Shown one piece after another: positions 34,401 to 45,911 of a DNA stretch of 64,000 bases. The number at the start of each line of letters is the position of its first letter. Positions within the stretch are counted from its first letter, which is position 1. Source of the stretch: Sipunculus nudus (Eukaryota; Annelida; Sipuncula; Golfingiida; Sipunculidae); assembly GCA_026874595.1 (NCBI GenBank), contig CM049314.1, forward strand, positions 34,763,229 through 34,827,228, read 5' to 3'. Made by a program: the position numbers and the translations under genes. The notes beneath the pieces are model-generated. The model did no database searches, had not been told where the DNA came from, and saw only the letters and a list, made by a program, of their open reading frames with translations.

Positions 34401-37400
34401 ACATTTAAGTTATATCCTGTAATTTAAAATTATATCCTGTAATTTCTTGTCATTGTGTACTGTTCTTTGATATTTTACTGATGGGCATTCTGTTCCAATT
34501 GTGCTATTTTGAAAATTAAAATTAAAGACATCAGGTTTTAGGGTATATATCCTGTGGACAATATGTCCTATACCTGGTTTTAGGACAATGTCCTTCTCTA
34601 TTCTGTCTTCAGAGAGAATTCAGCCTTAATTTTTGTATAGAGAAGTGGTATGGCATTATATCTGTGGACAATATACAGGAATACCAGCTGTCCTGGAAAA
34701 CAAGGGAAACCTGGAATATGAATATCTTTTTTGCCAGTAAGAGGAAAGTCCAAAAATTTTTGAAAATGCTTCAGATCAGAAAAAATTCAGGGAATTAGAA
34801 TAGGTCTGGTCAAAGAAAAGTGATAATTTTAAAACATTGTCTCATGTCCAAACAACACATCTTATAGTTGATTTCTAGTGTATTACTCCTCCCAAAAATG
34901 TAAAAAATTATTAATCTGGAATTTAAAAAAAAACAGCAGGGGGAAAAAACAACAACTTTTGTTTTCATGAAATGATGGGAATTGGGAACCTTGATATATT
35001 ATAGGGTATCATTTATGTGGAGAATATTTTCTATGATATTTTTCAAGTTTTACACAGTAATGTAAATAATTCAGCATTTCGTTTGCTGACAGTTGTTCCA
35101 GATAAAAGCTCCCATGAAATTTGCATACTCTCAGGTGTCAGAAAAAAACTAACTGGTCCCTGAGTAATGTGTCATTGTGGAAGCTCTAGCTCAGCACTGC
35201 AGTGACTGATCGTCACCTTGACCAGGTGCTGGTGGCGCTGGCGACCATGAGGGTCTGGCTGTGGCATCCCTGTCAGCTCAGGCTGTTCAGCAGTGAAAAG
35301 CCACTACAACAGATTGTCGGGTACTGAATATTGGCAATTAATTTTTTGCAAGCTCATGCTAGAATCCCTACAGAAATCTTGTTAGTCATTGTGTGAGCTG
35401 TCTGCAGCATATGAAATGTCTGGATGGAAGAACAAATTGAAACGAAGCCAAACTTGATACAAACTTGCAGAGACAGGCGTGTTTCACTAATGTTCAGGAT
35501 TCTTGTGACCCGAGTGTGACAGGCTTCTTCTTCCTGGAGAATTAACGGCTGTTTGTCTGATATCTTAGTTCATCCTGTTAAAAAGTGAAAGTATTTTGAT
35601 GTCTGTAAACTGAGATCATTATGTGCTCTTTGACAGCTATAGGTAGAAATATTGATTTCAATTTACTGCAGAAACAATAAAAAACCTATAAATTACAATT
35701 AAACAATGGACCCTTTTCATACCAAATAAGTGTTTGTTCATTTTACTTATGATTTTGGAATACTGGTATTTAAAGAATATATCTCAGCACTGTTTCATCT
35801 TCTCTGTTTTCTCAAAATACATTTTGGTATCCTCTTGTAGACTAATGTTTTAGATGATATATGATAGAAGAATATGAACCAAATGATGGACTTATCAGAA
35901 TGTCTCAATACCATTTTCCTTCTTCTTCTTTTTAAATAATTTAACACCAAAATGCAGTCAGATGATTATTATCTAACAACTCTGTAAAAAAAGAATCAGT
36001 TTACTTTAAAATCTATATAAATAGGATACCAGTGTGTTTATATTCACCATTATTTCTCTTACTGGTACATATATTATTTAATTTTTTACTTTATTTATCT
36101 CATGTTTGGCAGTGTGCATTTCTGTATTAAATTAATGGCTGAAATGTGTAAGTCTTTGCATGAATTAACTCATGCTGATCAAGGTTCATGCTCTTTATAC
36201 TCAAGTGTTTTGTATGCACCATATATTTGTAAAATGCAACAAAGTCAAGACAGTTTTGCCAAATGTTTTGTAGCTGGCTACCTAGCTGTATATGTGATCC
36301 TGTTAAATATACTACTTAGGGAAAAAATACAGGACACTAGACAGGTACCTAATTTGTCACAGTGTTCTATGTTGTTAATGAGGTGCTGCGAAAGGAGTTG
36401 CATCATACGCACGATACATTAATTTATATTCCTTGACATATGGTGTTAGAACCCATCAATATAGTGAGTGACTGGCAGCATTTAGGCAGAGCAATATATG
36501 CTATGTCTTTCTCCTGTCACATAACTACTGAAGTGAAGCAGCATTTTCAATAGGCAGGGGCTATCAATCAGACAGGCTTCATGGTGAGATAAAGTTTTCC
36601 TGAGGTTTGTGTCGTTTCATATTATTGATAAGAGTTAACGACAAATGGACCATTAATTGATACATGGTTGCCACACTAGGATTCTGTACATGTATCTTTG
36701 AGCCCCATCTATAGGTATATGATATGAAATTTATGGCACATTTTATTTTATTGTTTGTTTCCCCTAACTAATAAAAGCTGCTCCCCGCCCCCCCCCCCCC
36801 CTTTGATAAATTACTTAACTGAAAATAATACCCTGAAGGTCTTAATATATACATAGCCCATGGCTTTCAGGAATTTATGCACAGATAAGTGTCTCTGATG
36901 CTGAAAGTATCTTACAGATGCCTGGTTCTGGGTATCCAAGCGTTCAGTTGGATGCATGAATTTCTGACTGTAGGACCGAGAGCACCAAAGCTGTATGGCT
37001 TGCATGGCAGCCACACCATTGCAATCTAACTCAGACCATTTGCATATAAGCACTGCACTTTCAACTGACCCATACAATTCAATATAATCAGATGACATAT
37101 TATGACATCATATATATTAAATCATAAAATGATACAATAATGATGTGAAATATGTGTACTAAAAATTTTAGTCTTATACAACCCTTCAAAATTTGAAACA
37201 AGTCTCCTTTAGTTGACATATGCTACAAATCTAAATTCTTTCCGACCCTCTGAACCTCCTGCACATCTCCATTTTTTTTGCTGTTGGAAGTCCTGTAGGC
37301 TTAAATGTCTTAATCTCATTCAGTGTAAATAATTTTTATATTGATGATGATCATTCATTAAATTTTTTATGATAATCTGTATCAGAATTTTACACAGTGA

Positions 37401-37481
37401 AACTGAGATATATCTGCTAAATGACTTCATTATCTATAAACAGTTTAACTGCAATTCATGATTTAACATGTAATTAAAGGT
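34401..37481. other. AT-rich non-coding sequence with one G+C-rich patch
   Basis: At 34398-34442 TTATATCCTGTAATTT occurs twice in tandem. A conspicuous G+C-rich patch at 35185-35300 holds CACCTTGACCAGGTGCTGGTGGCG-type text. A plus frame there is open for about 45 codons and ends at a TGA near 35327, but without a start or splice support I do not call an exon. A poly-C run lies at 36787-36802. The 106-codon frame at 36102-36422 has no recognisable features. Confidence 0.4.
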
Positions 37482-37813
37482 GTGTAATGTTTATGGCGCT
37501 GAAATTGTAACAGCGAGATAGCAGGTTCATTTTCCAATATGACCTCTCTCTGCACTAAGACTCCTATATAAAGTCTGTACCACAAGGGTGCACTCCTATC
37601 TCAGGAGAGAATGAGTACAGGTCACGGGCAGCTTGCATATATGTAGAATGACTGTATCCTTCTAGCACCTATTATGGCTGTTTGGGCCATATGCTTCTCT
37701 GGAAGCTGAGAAAAGGTACAAGTAAGAACAGTCCTCAGAGACCATCAGGAAGGCAAAGTGTATAAAGTCAGATGAGACTGGCATTGTATAAGTGATACCA
37801 GACTGTAAACCCC
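37482..37813. repeat. SINE-like dispersed repeat, second family, copy 1
   Basis: Matches 42950-43208. Shared blocks are CTCCTATATAAAGTCTGTA / CTCCTAGCCAAAGTCTTAT, CACAAGGGTGCACTC / CACAAGGGTACACTC, and AGGAAGGCAAAGTG with GAGACTG. A GCAGGTTCATTTTCC phrase near 37520 is a possible B box. That makes a tRNA-derived origin plausible but unproven. Confidence 0.5.
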
Positions 37814-39272
37814 CCACGTTTTACCCAAAACTGCCCAGAGGTCAATGATATTTGCCATGCAAAAAAATTAATTGTTCTATGGAATATGGGGCCATAGATA
37901 AGAAGTGAGCAGGAAATTTTTTAAGTGTATAATCATTGCATGATCAAAACAAAATTGTGTGTAATAATTCTTTGTAATGATATATAGACGATGCACACAA
38001 ACAAGGTGTAATCCACTCTAAATGGTACCTTTATGAATGAATTAGCAAAAATAGTATATACCTTCCAACCAAAAGAAAGATCAATATAAAAAGGAGCAGA
38101 GAATCTGTAAAACAATACATTTTATAAGGGATTATATTTGAAAGTTCACCTTGACAACCAAACCTGGTGAGGTCTCAGTTGTTATTTGCAATTCTTTAAG
38201 TTACATATACCTGAAATTACTATGGTAAAAAAAAGATAAATATGAATTTTGTGTACTGTTGATTTTTCCTCACCCTGAGGCAGGTTTATCTTATTATAAA
38301 GACTGATGAGAAAAAACATGATTGCTTTGGATTGAAAAAGTGACAACAGCAAATGGTTCTAGTGAGAATCAATTGGATTTAGATAAACTGACGGTTATAC
38401 AGTGTTTGGATGTGGCCCCCAACAGATGTGCATTTCATTTTTTGTGCCCTAATTGTAAACACATTGGTTGATTAGTATTGCAACAAGATAATCACAGGGG
38501 ACATTATTTGGCCTGGAATATTGTCTCAGTTGCTGAAAGTAGTCATCAGCTAATTGTGTCATGTGCCAAGTCAACCTTTTGATTGCTCTGTTAAAAAAAT
38601 ATTCCATGGCCAAATGCCACCTGCGTTCTCTTTTGAATGGTCGAAAGTAATTCAATATCAGAACTAAAAAGCTCTTCAGTGATTGGATGCTATCATCCCA
38701 AACAATTCAGAGGCCATGTCAAGTAATCTAAAATACTTTAACAGTTTCAACGAAGTTTCCTCAAATATTTAAATAGCCTTGTAAAATCTGAAGGTCAACA
38801 TGATCAGTGTGGATTTAACGCACATTTTGCTGGTGGGGGAAAATATTCTATGGAATTAAGAAAGCAAATATTTCTATGCAATTTTAGGCATCTTTCCTGT
38901 CACTACAAAATGAATACAAGTGATACATATGAAGGACTCTAATCTCAATGTAAAACCTAAATTTAATAAACTGATGGAAGAAGCCACCAAATTTTGCTTT
39001 TGGTGTCAAATATACATAAAATGAAATATCTTTGTTGACATTAACAACTATTTTCTTCACACAGAAGATACAGACTACCCAGTCTTGTCCCTGTTTGTGG
39101 CTGTTAGCCAAAATAAGGTGATCAAAGTCTTCAAACTATTAATGTTTTATATCAAAATAGACCTTCTTTAGCCTTAACATCAGAAGAGACTCATTTTAGC
39201 GACTGAAAACTGGGTAAAACATGAAGATATATATATCAGAGCTGATTTTGAAATTTCTGTGGGAATATTTTT
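37814..39272. other. AT-rich non-coding sequence
   Basis: Nothing recognised. Small minus-strand frames here (37933-38115, 38449-38655, 38884-39111) have no supporting features. Confidence 0.4.
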
Positions 39273-39303
39273 TATGCCCCCGCCACAAAGTGGCCGGGGC
39301 ATA
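39273..39303 (+). repeat. 5' terminal hairpin of the pearl-like element
   Basis: Arms 39273-39286 and 39290-39303 pair with one mismatch across a 3-nt loop. Confidence 0.92.
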
Positions 39304-40539
39304 TAGTTTTACCCATGTCCGTCCTTCCGTCCTTCCGTCATTCCGAAATCAAACAGTTGTACAGACTTTTTTTCGCAATGCCTGCAGATATTGGCCTGAT
39401 TTTTGGTGTGTGGGCAGATATAGACCAGTTACAGATCGAGTTCGCGTTTCGTCCCGGTTGACCTACTTTTGACCGTTTTACGTCTCCTAAACTTAGAAAT
39501 TTTCATGAAAAATAGAAATATTCATGACAGATACACATGTACGGACTTTTTTTCACAATGCCTGCAGATATTGGCCTAATTTTTGGTGTGTGGGCAGATA
39601 TAGACCAGTTACAGATCGAGTTCGCGTTTCGTCCCGGTTGACCTACTTTTGACCGTTTTAAGGCTCCTGAACATAGAAAATTTCATGAAAAATATGAAAT
39701 TTCATGACAAATACACATGTACGGACCTTTTTTGGCAATGCCTGCAGATATTGGCCTGATTTTTGGTGTTGGCAGATATTGACCAGTTACAGATGGAGTT
39801 CGCATTTCGTCCCGGTTGACCTACTTTTGACTGTTTTACGGCTCCTGAACATAGAAAATTTCTTGTAAAATATATTTTCATGACAAATACACTTGTACAG
39901 ACTTTTCTTCACAATACCTGCAGATATTGGCCTGATTTTTGGTGTGTGGGCAGATAATGACCAGTTACAGATCAAGTTCACATTTTGTCCCAGTTGACCT
40001 ATTTTTGACCGTTAGACGGTGCTCTAACATAAAAAATTTCATAAAAAGGTGCATATGTATGGACTTTTTTTTGCAGTGCCTGCAGATTCAGGCCTGATTT
40101 TTGGTGTGTAGGCAGATAATGACCAGTTACAGATCGAGTTCTTGTTTTGTCTCAGTTGACCTACTTTTGACCATTTGACTGCTCCTGAACATAGAAAGTT
40201 TCATGAAAAATATAAATTTTCATAACAAATGCATATGTACTGACTTTTTTGTACTGATAATGACAGTTACAGATCGAGTTTGCGTTTCATCCCGGTTGAC
40301 CTACTTTTGATTGTTTTACGGCTCCTAAACATAGAAAATTTCATGAAAGACAAAATGCACATGTATGGACTTTTTTTCACAATGCCTGCATATACTGGCA
40401 TGATTTTTGGTGTGTTGCTTGATAATGACCCGTTACAGATCGAGTTTGCATTTGCCCTTGTTGACCTACTTTTGACCATACGACACCTCCTGAACTTAAA
40501 AAATTTTCCAAAATTTACAAATGTTTCTAATTTGCCCAA

Positions 40540-40573
40540 GGCGGGGGCATTCGTGTCGTTCCGACACATCTAG
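40540..40573 (+). repeat. 3' end of the pearl-like element: inverted motif, hairpin, CTAG
   Basis: GGCGGGGGCAT, a 6-bp-stem hairpin, then ATCTAG. A hairpin followed by CTRR is the known Helitron-type 3' signature, though the 2-nt spacing here is shorter than the canonical form. Confidence 0.75.
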
Positions 40574-42949
40574 TTTACCTTCTGCCCTTCTGTAACAAAG
40601 TGACTTTATATCATGATTTTTTCCCTTCAAAGAACTGTGACTCAGTCTTCTACTTTAAAATTGTAAATTTCCTTGCTTTTGTCTTTTCCCTTACCCTATA
40701 ATATAAGCTATATGAAACTTGCCAGTCTTTTCTTTGACTTTTTCTCATGTGTACCACTGTTAACATGAGTTCTATCATCTGATATATCTATTTTTGTATA
40801 ATATGAATCTTAGTAAGGCGCTCATAGCTGAAATGGCATATTCTGATACAGCACTTATGTGGTTTTTGTTTTTGTTTTCCTTTAAAATAACATTGCATAA
40901 ACCACATTTCACATGTGTATCATATTCCTCATGTAAATTAATTTCAAGTTCATTTTCATGTGAGATTTAAGATACATCAATCAGTATGTAGTAAAAATTG
41001 TCAGGAATAACAATTGCTGCAGTATTTTAGTGCTTGTACTACAATTAGTCCTGGCTTTGTGTAGGCATGTGAAAGTATTTCTGGGGTAATATCATCTTTT
41101 CCTACCAAAGCTGTGAGGAGTCCAGTTACATACATAATCAGATCAAATCAGTTTCATAATGTGTTCACTTTGTTGCCCTTGCTGTATATATTACAAAGAA
41201 ATGTTTGATTGCTTTAAACATAGTCCCTTGATATTCACATGTTCCTGTTCCTAATCCAGCCAGGACCAAGATTCTTCAGATGTAATGTACTGACTGACCA
41301 CAACAAATTAGGAACAGATGTTTGTTGAATCATAGAAATAAGATGAAAGGTATTGATGCAATATATGCTAGATGAATTAGGAAAAATACACTGCAATAGG
41401 CAAATGAAAATAATGCTTTTGGAAAAGTTGAATCTCTTTTCTGTTGTGTTTTATAAATGGTCCTTTCATTGAAACTGTTCCACTCAATATTCAACAATGA
41501 AAGGATCAATAACTTTTGTTGATTAAATCTCAGGCCTCTTTGAAAATTGGATTTAGTTTCTTTGATGTTTTGTGCTTTTGTTTTGTCTCTGGAGCTGCTT
41601 CCTCTGGAACAAGTATAGTTAATCCTTTGATTAACCACTACCATCAGATATTCACGTTAACCCGGGTAGTCAAGACCAGCGACCAGCTGGGCTCCAAGTT
41701 CCCCTGAGACTGCGTGGCTCAGACTTGGCTGGTCCACCATTTTCACTGAATCAGCTGTGTTAAGACTAAATATGCAGAAATGTTACAGTGTTATGGAAGT
41801 AGAAAGCCTTGGTGCACCTGGTGGCTGGGTCAAACCCAAGTAGAAAGCAATATACCAGCTGATCCCCGGGTCATTAGGGATCTTTTCTTTTTCCCATCGG
41901 ACACAATCGCAGGTGACATTTCAAGGCACTCTTTGGCTATAACGCATATCACAGAATGAGTTTGTGTTTTTTACGTTGTCTACTTTACTGAAAAATAGGC
42001 TTGGTTTGTTTATATTCTTCCAATATAATGTTATTGGTTGTTTCTTTTACTGTTGTGGTGCATTAGACGTTGTTCAAAGGAGTTCTCAAAGGAACATAAT
42101 CAGGAGCAATATTATGCCTATTCTTTCACACTTTCAGTTCAGTTTTGCTTTATACAAAGGTTTTCCAACAATAGTCTATACCATTTCTGCACACAGTCTC
42201 AGTACCTGGCATACGGGTGTTTAACACCTTGTTATGGCTGTGCATGTTTGTAAACATAGTCCACGTGTGTCTGTGTACCATAACAAGGCCATGTGACCAG
42301 AAGTCCGATTATGAGCTGCAACACACAAAATTTCGGCCAGCAGGAACATGTAATACATTTTGAGGCAAAGTCAGTCAGGGCATCTCGTGATTGGCAGGTG
42401 TTTCTGGTTAGCAATGCAAAGAGTCCCATGTGTTATGTTTATGTTGACACCTTTGATAGCGCCCGGTCCACTGTTTTTAACACACATTTACAGGAGTAAG
42501 CCAACGATTTCAGGGCAATGTTTTGGCAGGTAAAAATTTATTTTAAAGGGAAGAAGATATTTTTTTGTGTTAATTCAACATACATGCTTTATAGGTGATT
42601 GGGCCCCTTTAATTGGTTCGTAACAGACCAACAGATGCGTGTTGGTTGTCAGCTCTTTTAACCCGATTGGGTGCCTATGGTAATCTGCCCAAAGTGGTCG
42701 GCTGTATTAATTAGGCCAGTTTATGATACACCAGTATGTTCAGTTTTTATTTTTCGAACAGGGCTGGTTCCTGACATAAATTTACTGATTATTTTCAGTT
42801 TCTTTGACTTTGCAGAGTGATGACAGACTTGCCAAGGTTGTCAATTTTTTTGACCAGACCAGGGTCAATTGTCAGTTCTTTTGACAACAGAATTACCAGG
42901 GATGTCAGTTCTTTTTTTTTTTGAGTCTGGTGGTGTAATAATTATTGTT
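40574..42949. other. Non-coding sequence with a few structured spots
   Basis: 41640-41960 is a G+C-richer block (CCCGGGTAGTCAAGACCAGC, GCACCTGGTGGCTGGGTC) with no convincing exon. An inverted repeat CCTTGTTATGG / CCATAACAAGG lies at 42229-42288. 42790-42925 has a loose tandem repetition of GTCAGTTCTTTTGAC-like text. The open frames at 41516-41707, 41964-42224 and 42293-42499 lack supporting features. Confidence 0.45.
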
Positions 42950-43208
42950 CTACAAGGCCTTATGCTCTAAAACTCCTAGCCAAAGTCTTATTCACAAGGG
43001 TACACTCACTGCAACCAGGATTGAATATGTACAAGTCAAGGGTTACATGCAAATGTAGAACAAATTTATACATTCCTGGTGATGTTAATACTAACTGGGT
43101 TATATGTTGCCCAGGGAGGCAAGAAAAGCAACAAGAATGAAAAGACCAGGAAGGCAAAGTGGACTGAGACTGACAATTTTCGTTAGTGATATGAAACTAT
43201 AAATCTTC
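42950..43208. repeat. SINE-like dispersed repeat, second family, copy 2
   Basis: Matches 37540-37813 as described there. The 5' part containing the possible B box is less clear in this copy. Confidence 0.5.
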
Positions 43209-43912
43209 ATTGTTTTATCTTTACCTTTTTGACCTGGCTTGGTGCTGACATAATTAAGTCTCCCAAAAGCTTGAGGTTTCTTTTCTTCTGATGACACTGG
43301 TTACTATAACGACAGATTTACAAGAATTATATGTTCTTTGACCGGGAACATGTTCAGACAGTAGGCAGGGCTCACTGCTTAGGTCACAGGCACCTGAGGT
43401 GTAAATTCAGAATAAATCAGTAGTTTCTCAATATAAAAATGATATACACATCCTCTGAGTAATCTATAAAAACACAAGGCACCTATCTATGCTTCTTATT
43501 TGTCAGTACATTCTCACTTCAGTCCATTTATTCCCACTTGATTTACAGTTATTGCCACAATAACCCTTGGTCACCACCAAGAAAACTACCTAATTCACAT
43601 GCTGACACCACCATTCTGTTCATACATATGCTAGGACTCTATATAATCCACTTTGTTTGGCAGATATTATATGCTTCCCCCTGATTTATTCTGGTTTTAC
43701 ACATCGTGTGCCTGTGGTTTGGGCTGTCCATTCTTTACCAGGTCAGCTGAATATACAGATCTCTTCCCTAATCTAAATTCCCTGTCATAATAACCTGGGT
43801 AACAGCACATATATTGACTCCTGCTCCAAAGCCATGGTACACAGAAGCTACCCTTACCTTCCTGTTAATGATTATTGTCAGATTCTTCCTGAAAATGATT
43901 CATTTTATAATT
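43209..43912. other. Non-coding sequence
   Basis: Nothing recognised on either strand. Confidence 0.4.
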
Positions 43913-44332
43913 CATGGTTCCCATGGGGCCTTAAAAAGTCTTATTTTTGATTTTGCATTTTTAACGCCTTGAAAAGCTAGGTCTTACAAATGCGAGGAAT
44001 CCTGACATAGGTCTTAAAAAGGTCTTAAATTTGATTTTACCCATCCTGATATATTGAATTTGCACAAACAGTTTAGTGATCAAACAGATGCTTCAGACAG
44101 TTTAGGAGAATTTGCCCTTTTACTTGTCAAAGAAAGATCTCCATAGATTTTCAGGATAGACTACCACGAGACCTGAGTCCCAACTTGTAGTGATCACCAT
44201 TTGGGATCTTCAGTAGTTTTAAAGCGTGGTAGGGCCATTAAAGAATTCTGTGTATAACAGGCTCTTAACTTTTCTGTCAGCTGGTCTTGAAAAGGTCTTA
44301 AATTTGCTTTGCCAAGAGGTGTAGGAACCCTG
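43913..44332. mobile_element. hAT-like non-autonomous element (degenerate)
   Basis: The left end CATGGTTCCCATGGGGCC and the right end read inverted, CAGGGTTCCTACACC, resemble the CAGGG-type termini of hAT elements. Both arms carry the GTCTTAAAAAGGTCTTAAAT motif (43934, 44010, 44284), a repeat type seen in many animal genomes. Flanking 8-bp duplications are not identical (TTATAATT and TAATGTTA), so the boundaries are approximate. Confidence 0.5.
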
Positions 44333-45911
44333 TAATGTTATGGTACTAATATTTTTCATCCACAAATAAATAATTTCACACACAAACATACCTTAAGCAG
44401 TAACGTAATCTTGGTGTTTTTAAAAATAGCACAAAGATCCACCAGTAATTTAAGTGAAAATTTTATAAAAAAAGATAAAATCAATGTGTTGTTGATAAAC
44501 AGAGTTTCAAAACAAGTAATATTTAGAGTAAGGGCTTTTTTAAAATTTAGTAGTATTTGGGGTGGGGCTCTCTTCTACCAGTGGAGATTTTTCCCCAGGA
44601 GGAAAATATTTAATTGGGTGGGAGGAGGGGGGGCATGTTGTCTGATCATTGGTGATATGTCACTTTGATCAGCTGCTGTATGATCCTGACTCAGACATTG
44701 GTTATGAGTGCGTGGTGTCGTTTGTTTCTCAGCTCCGGCTCATTTGTAAGATGACGGTGATTGTCCTAATCTAATAGGAAACTGTTTGTCAGGCATCGCA
44801 CCTGCACCAATACTCCACCGCATCATGATCCCGGTGATCTGTGGGGCTTTATCACAGTGAAACCACCTGCAATATGACCACCATCATGTCAGTATCTATC
44901 TAATGATGGGAATGAGCTCTCTTTGTGAACAGATTAATCAGATACTGTGGTAGACAAGTGTCCATGCTGATTGAATTGGTTTCCCTCATTCGCAGATGGC
45001 ATGCATCAAATGTCTTTGAGTAGGTGATGTATTTTTAATGTTTTACTGTATCATTTAATATTAATGTTAGCTTAAGCATTTAGAGATGAAGATATTTATA
45101 ATACTTTAGAACTTTGATAATCTGAACAGTTCAGATCACAGCAGATATGTTTAAAAATTTGTTCCCATGGACAAGTTTGCATTGTATAATATTTAAGTAA
45201 TATAAAATATCTTTGGATTACCTAAATTCATGGATAAACTGATCATTCAGATGTGTTGATTTTCCAATTATTTATAACACAACTGTATTGCAGTCAGTAT
45301 GGTATAATAAGGTAAACATGTAACACTGAAGTATTGGTGCAAATTCTTTGAATAAAACCCAAGAATTAAATACAAATATAAGTTGTGCATATTCCATATT
45401 CCATTTATTGCATTTACTAAATTTTTGTCCATGGGCAGATATAAATGCTAGGTATACAAGGTATATGTGTTTGACTTCTGAACTTCATGAGATTGTCAGG
45501 TCTTTACATAGCATTTAATACCTCATGTAAATGTGACAGCAAATCTGTAACCTCTCTGCAGTTTTTCAGCAACTGTCATCAGATTACTGCTGTATGATAG
45601 AGTTGAACAGTGATTTGGCATATAATTTTCTCTCTGCTCAATATTAAATGATTTCCAGCTAATCCTGTGTTTTGATGTCCAGTGGTGGTGGGATAGGTAC
45701 TAATGTATAAAACAAACATACCATTGCAATCCTGCATTAGGGCACTTACACCAGTATAAGCAAATGTAATTTAACACCAAACATCTTGTGAAGAGATATT
45801 TATATGTTTTGGTAATGCTCACAATGCTTACTGTTTAAATTATTGGGGATATATACCTTTAATGTTGTAGAGACTAGAGGGTAGAATTAGTAAACAGGCT
45901 TGAAAAGGAAA
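44333..45911. other. Non-coding sequence with a possible conserved element
   Basis: 44650-45010 has higher G+C and complex, non-repetitive sequence (CAGCTCCGGCTCATTTG, GCATCGCACCTGCACCAATA, ATCATGATCCCGGTGATC) without an open frame. It could be a regulatory element or UTR. The remainder is AT-rich with nothing recognised. Confidence 0.35.

Larger units (their letters stand above)
39273..40573 (+). mobile_element. pearl-like / HINE-type element with ~180-bp tandem repeats
   Basis: The 5' end is a 14-bp-arm hairpin (TATGCCCCCGCCAC / GTGGCCGGGGCATA with an AAA loop). A short GTCCGTCCTTCC microsatellite follows. Seven tandem units of about 180 bp come next (starts near 39361, 39541, 39721, 39897, 40058, 40239 and 40365, one shortened), each with GACTTTTTTTCACAATGCC, GATTTTTGGTGTGTGGGCAG, GTTACAGATCGAGTTCGC and TTGACCTACTTTTGACCG. 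The 3' end has GGCGGGGGCAT (40540-40550), an exact inverted match of ATGCCCCCGCC at 39274-39284, then a GTGTCG-TTC-CGACAC hairpin (40553-40567), then ATCTAG. Bivalve pearl elements and HINEs are known to have this layout. No protein is encoded. Confidence 0.85.

Noticed and set aside
36102-36422. 106-codon plus frame as a small Cys-rich protein
   Set aside because: No signal peptide, no homology I recognise, AT-rich codon use like the surrounding non-coding DNA.
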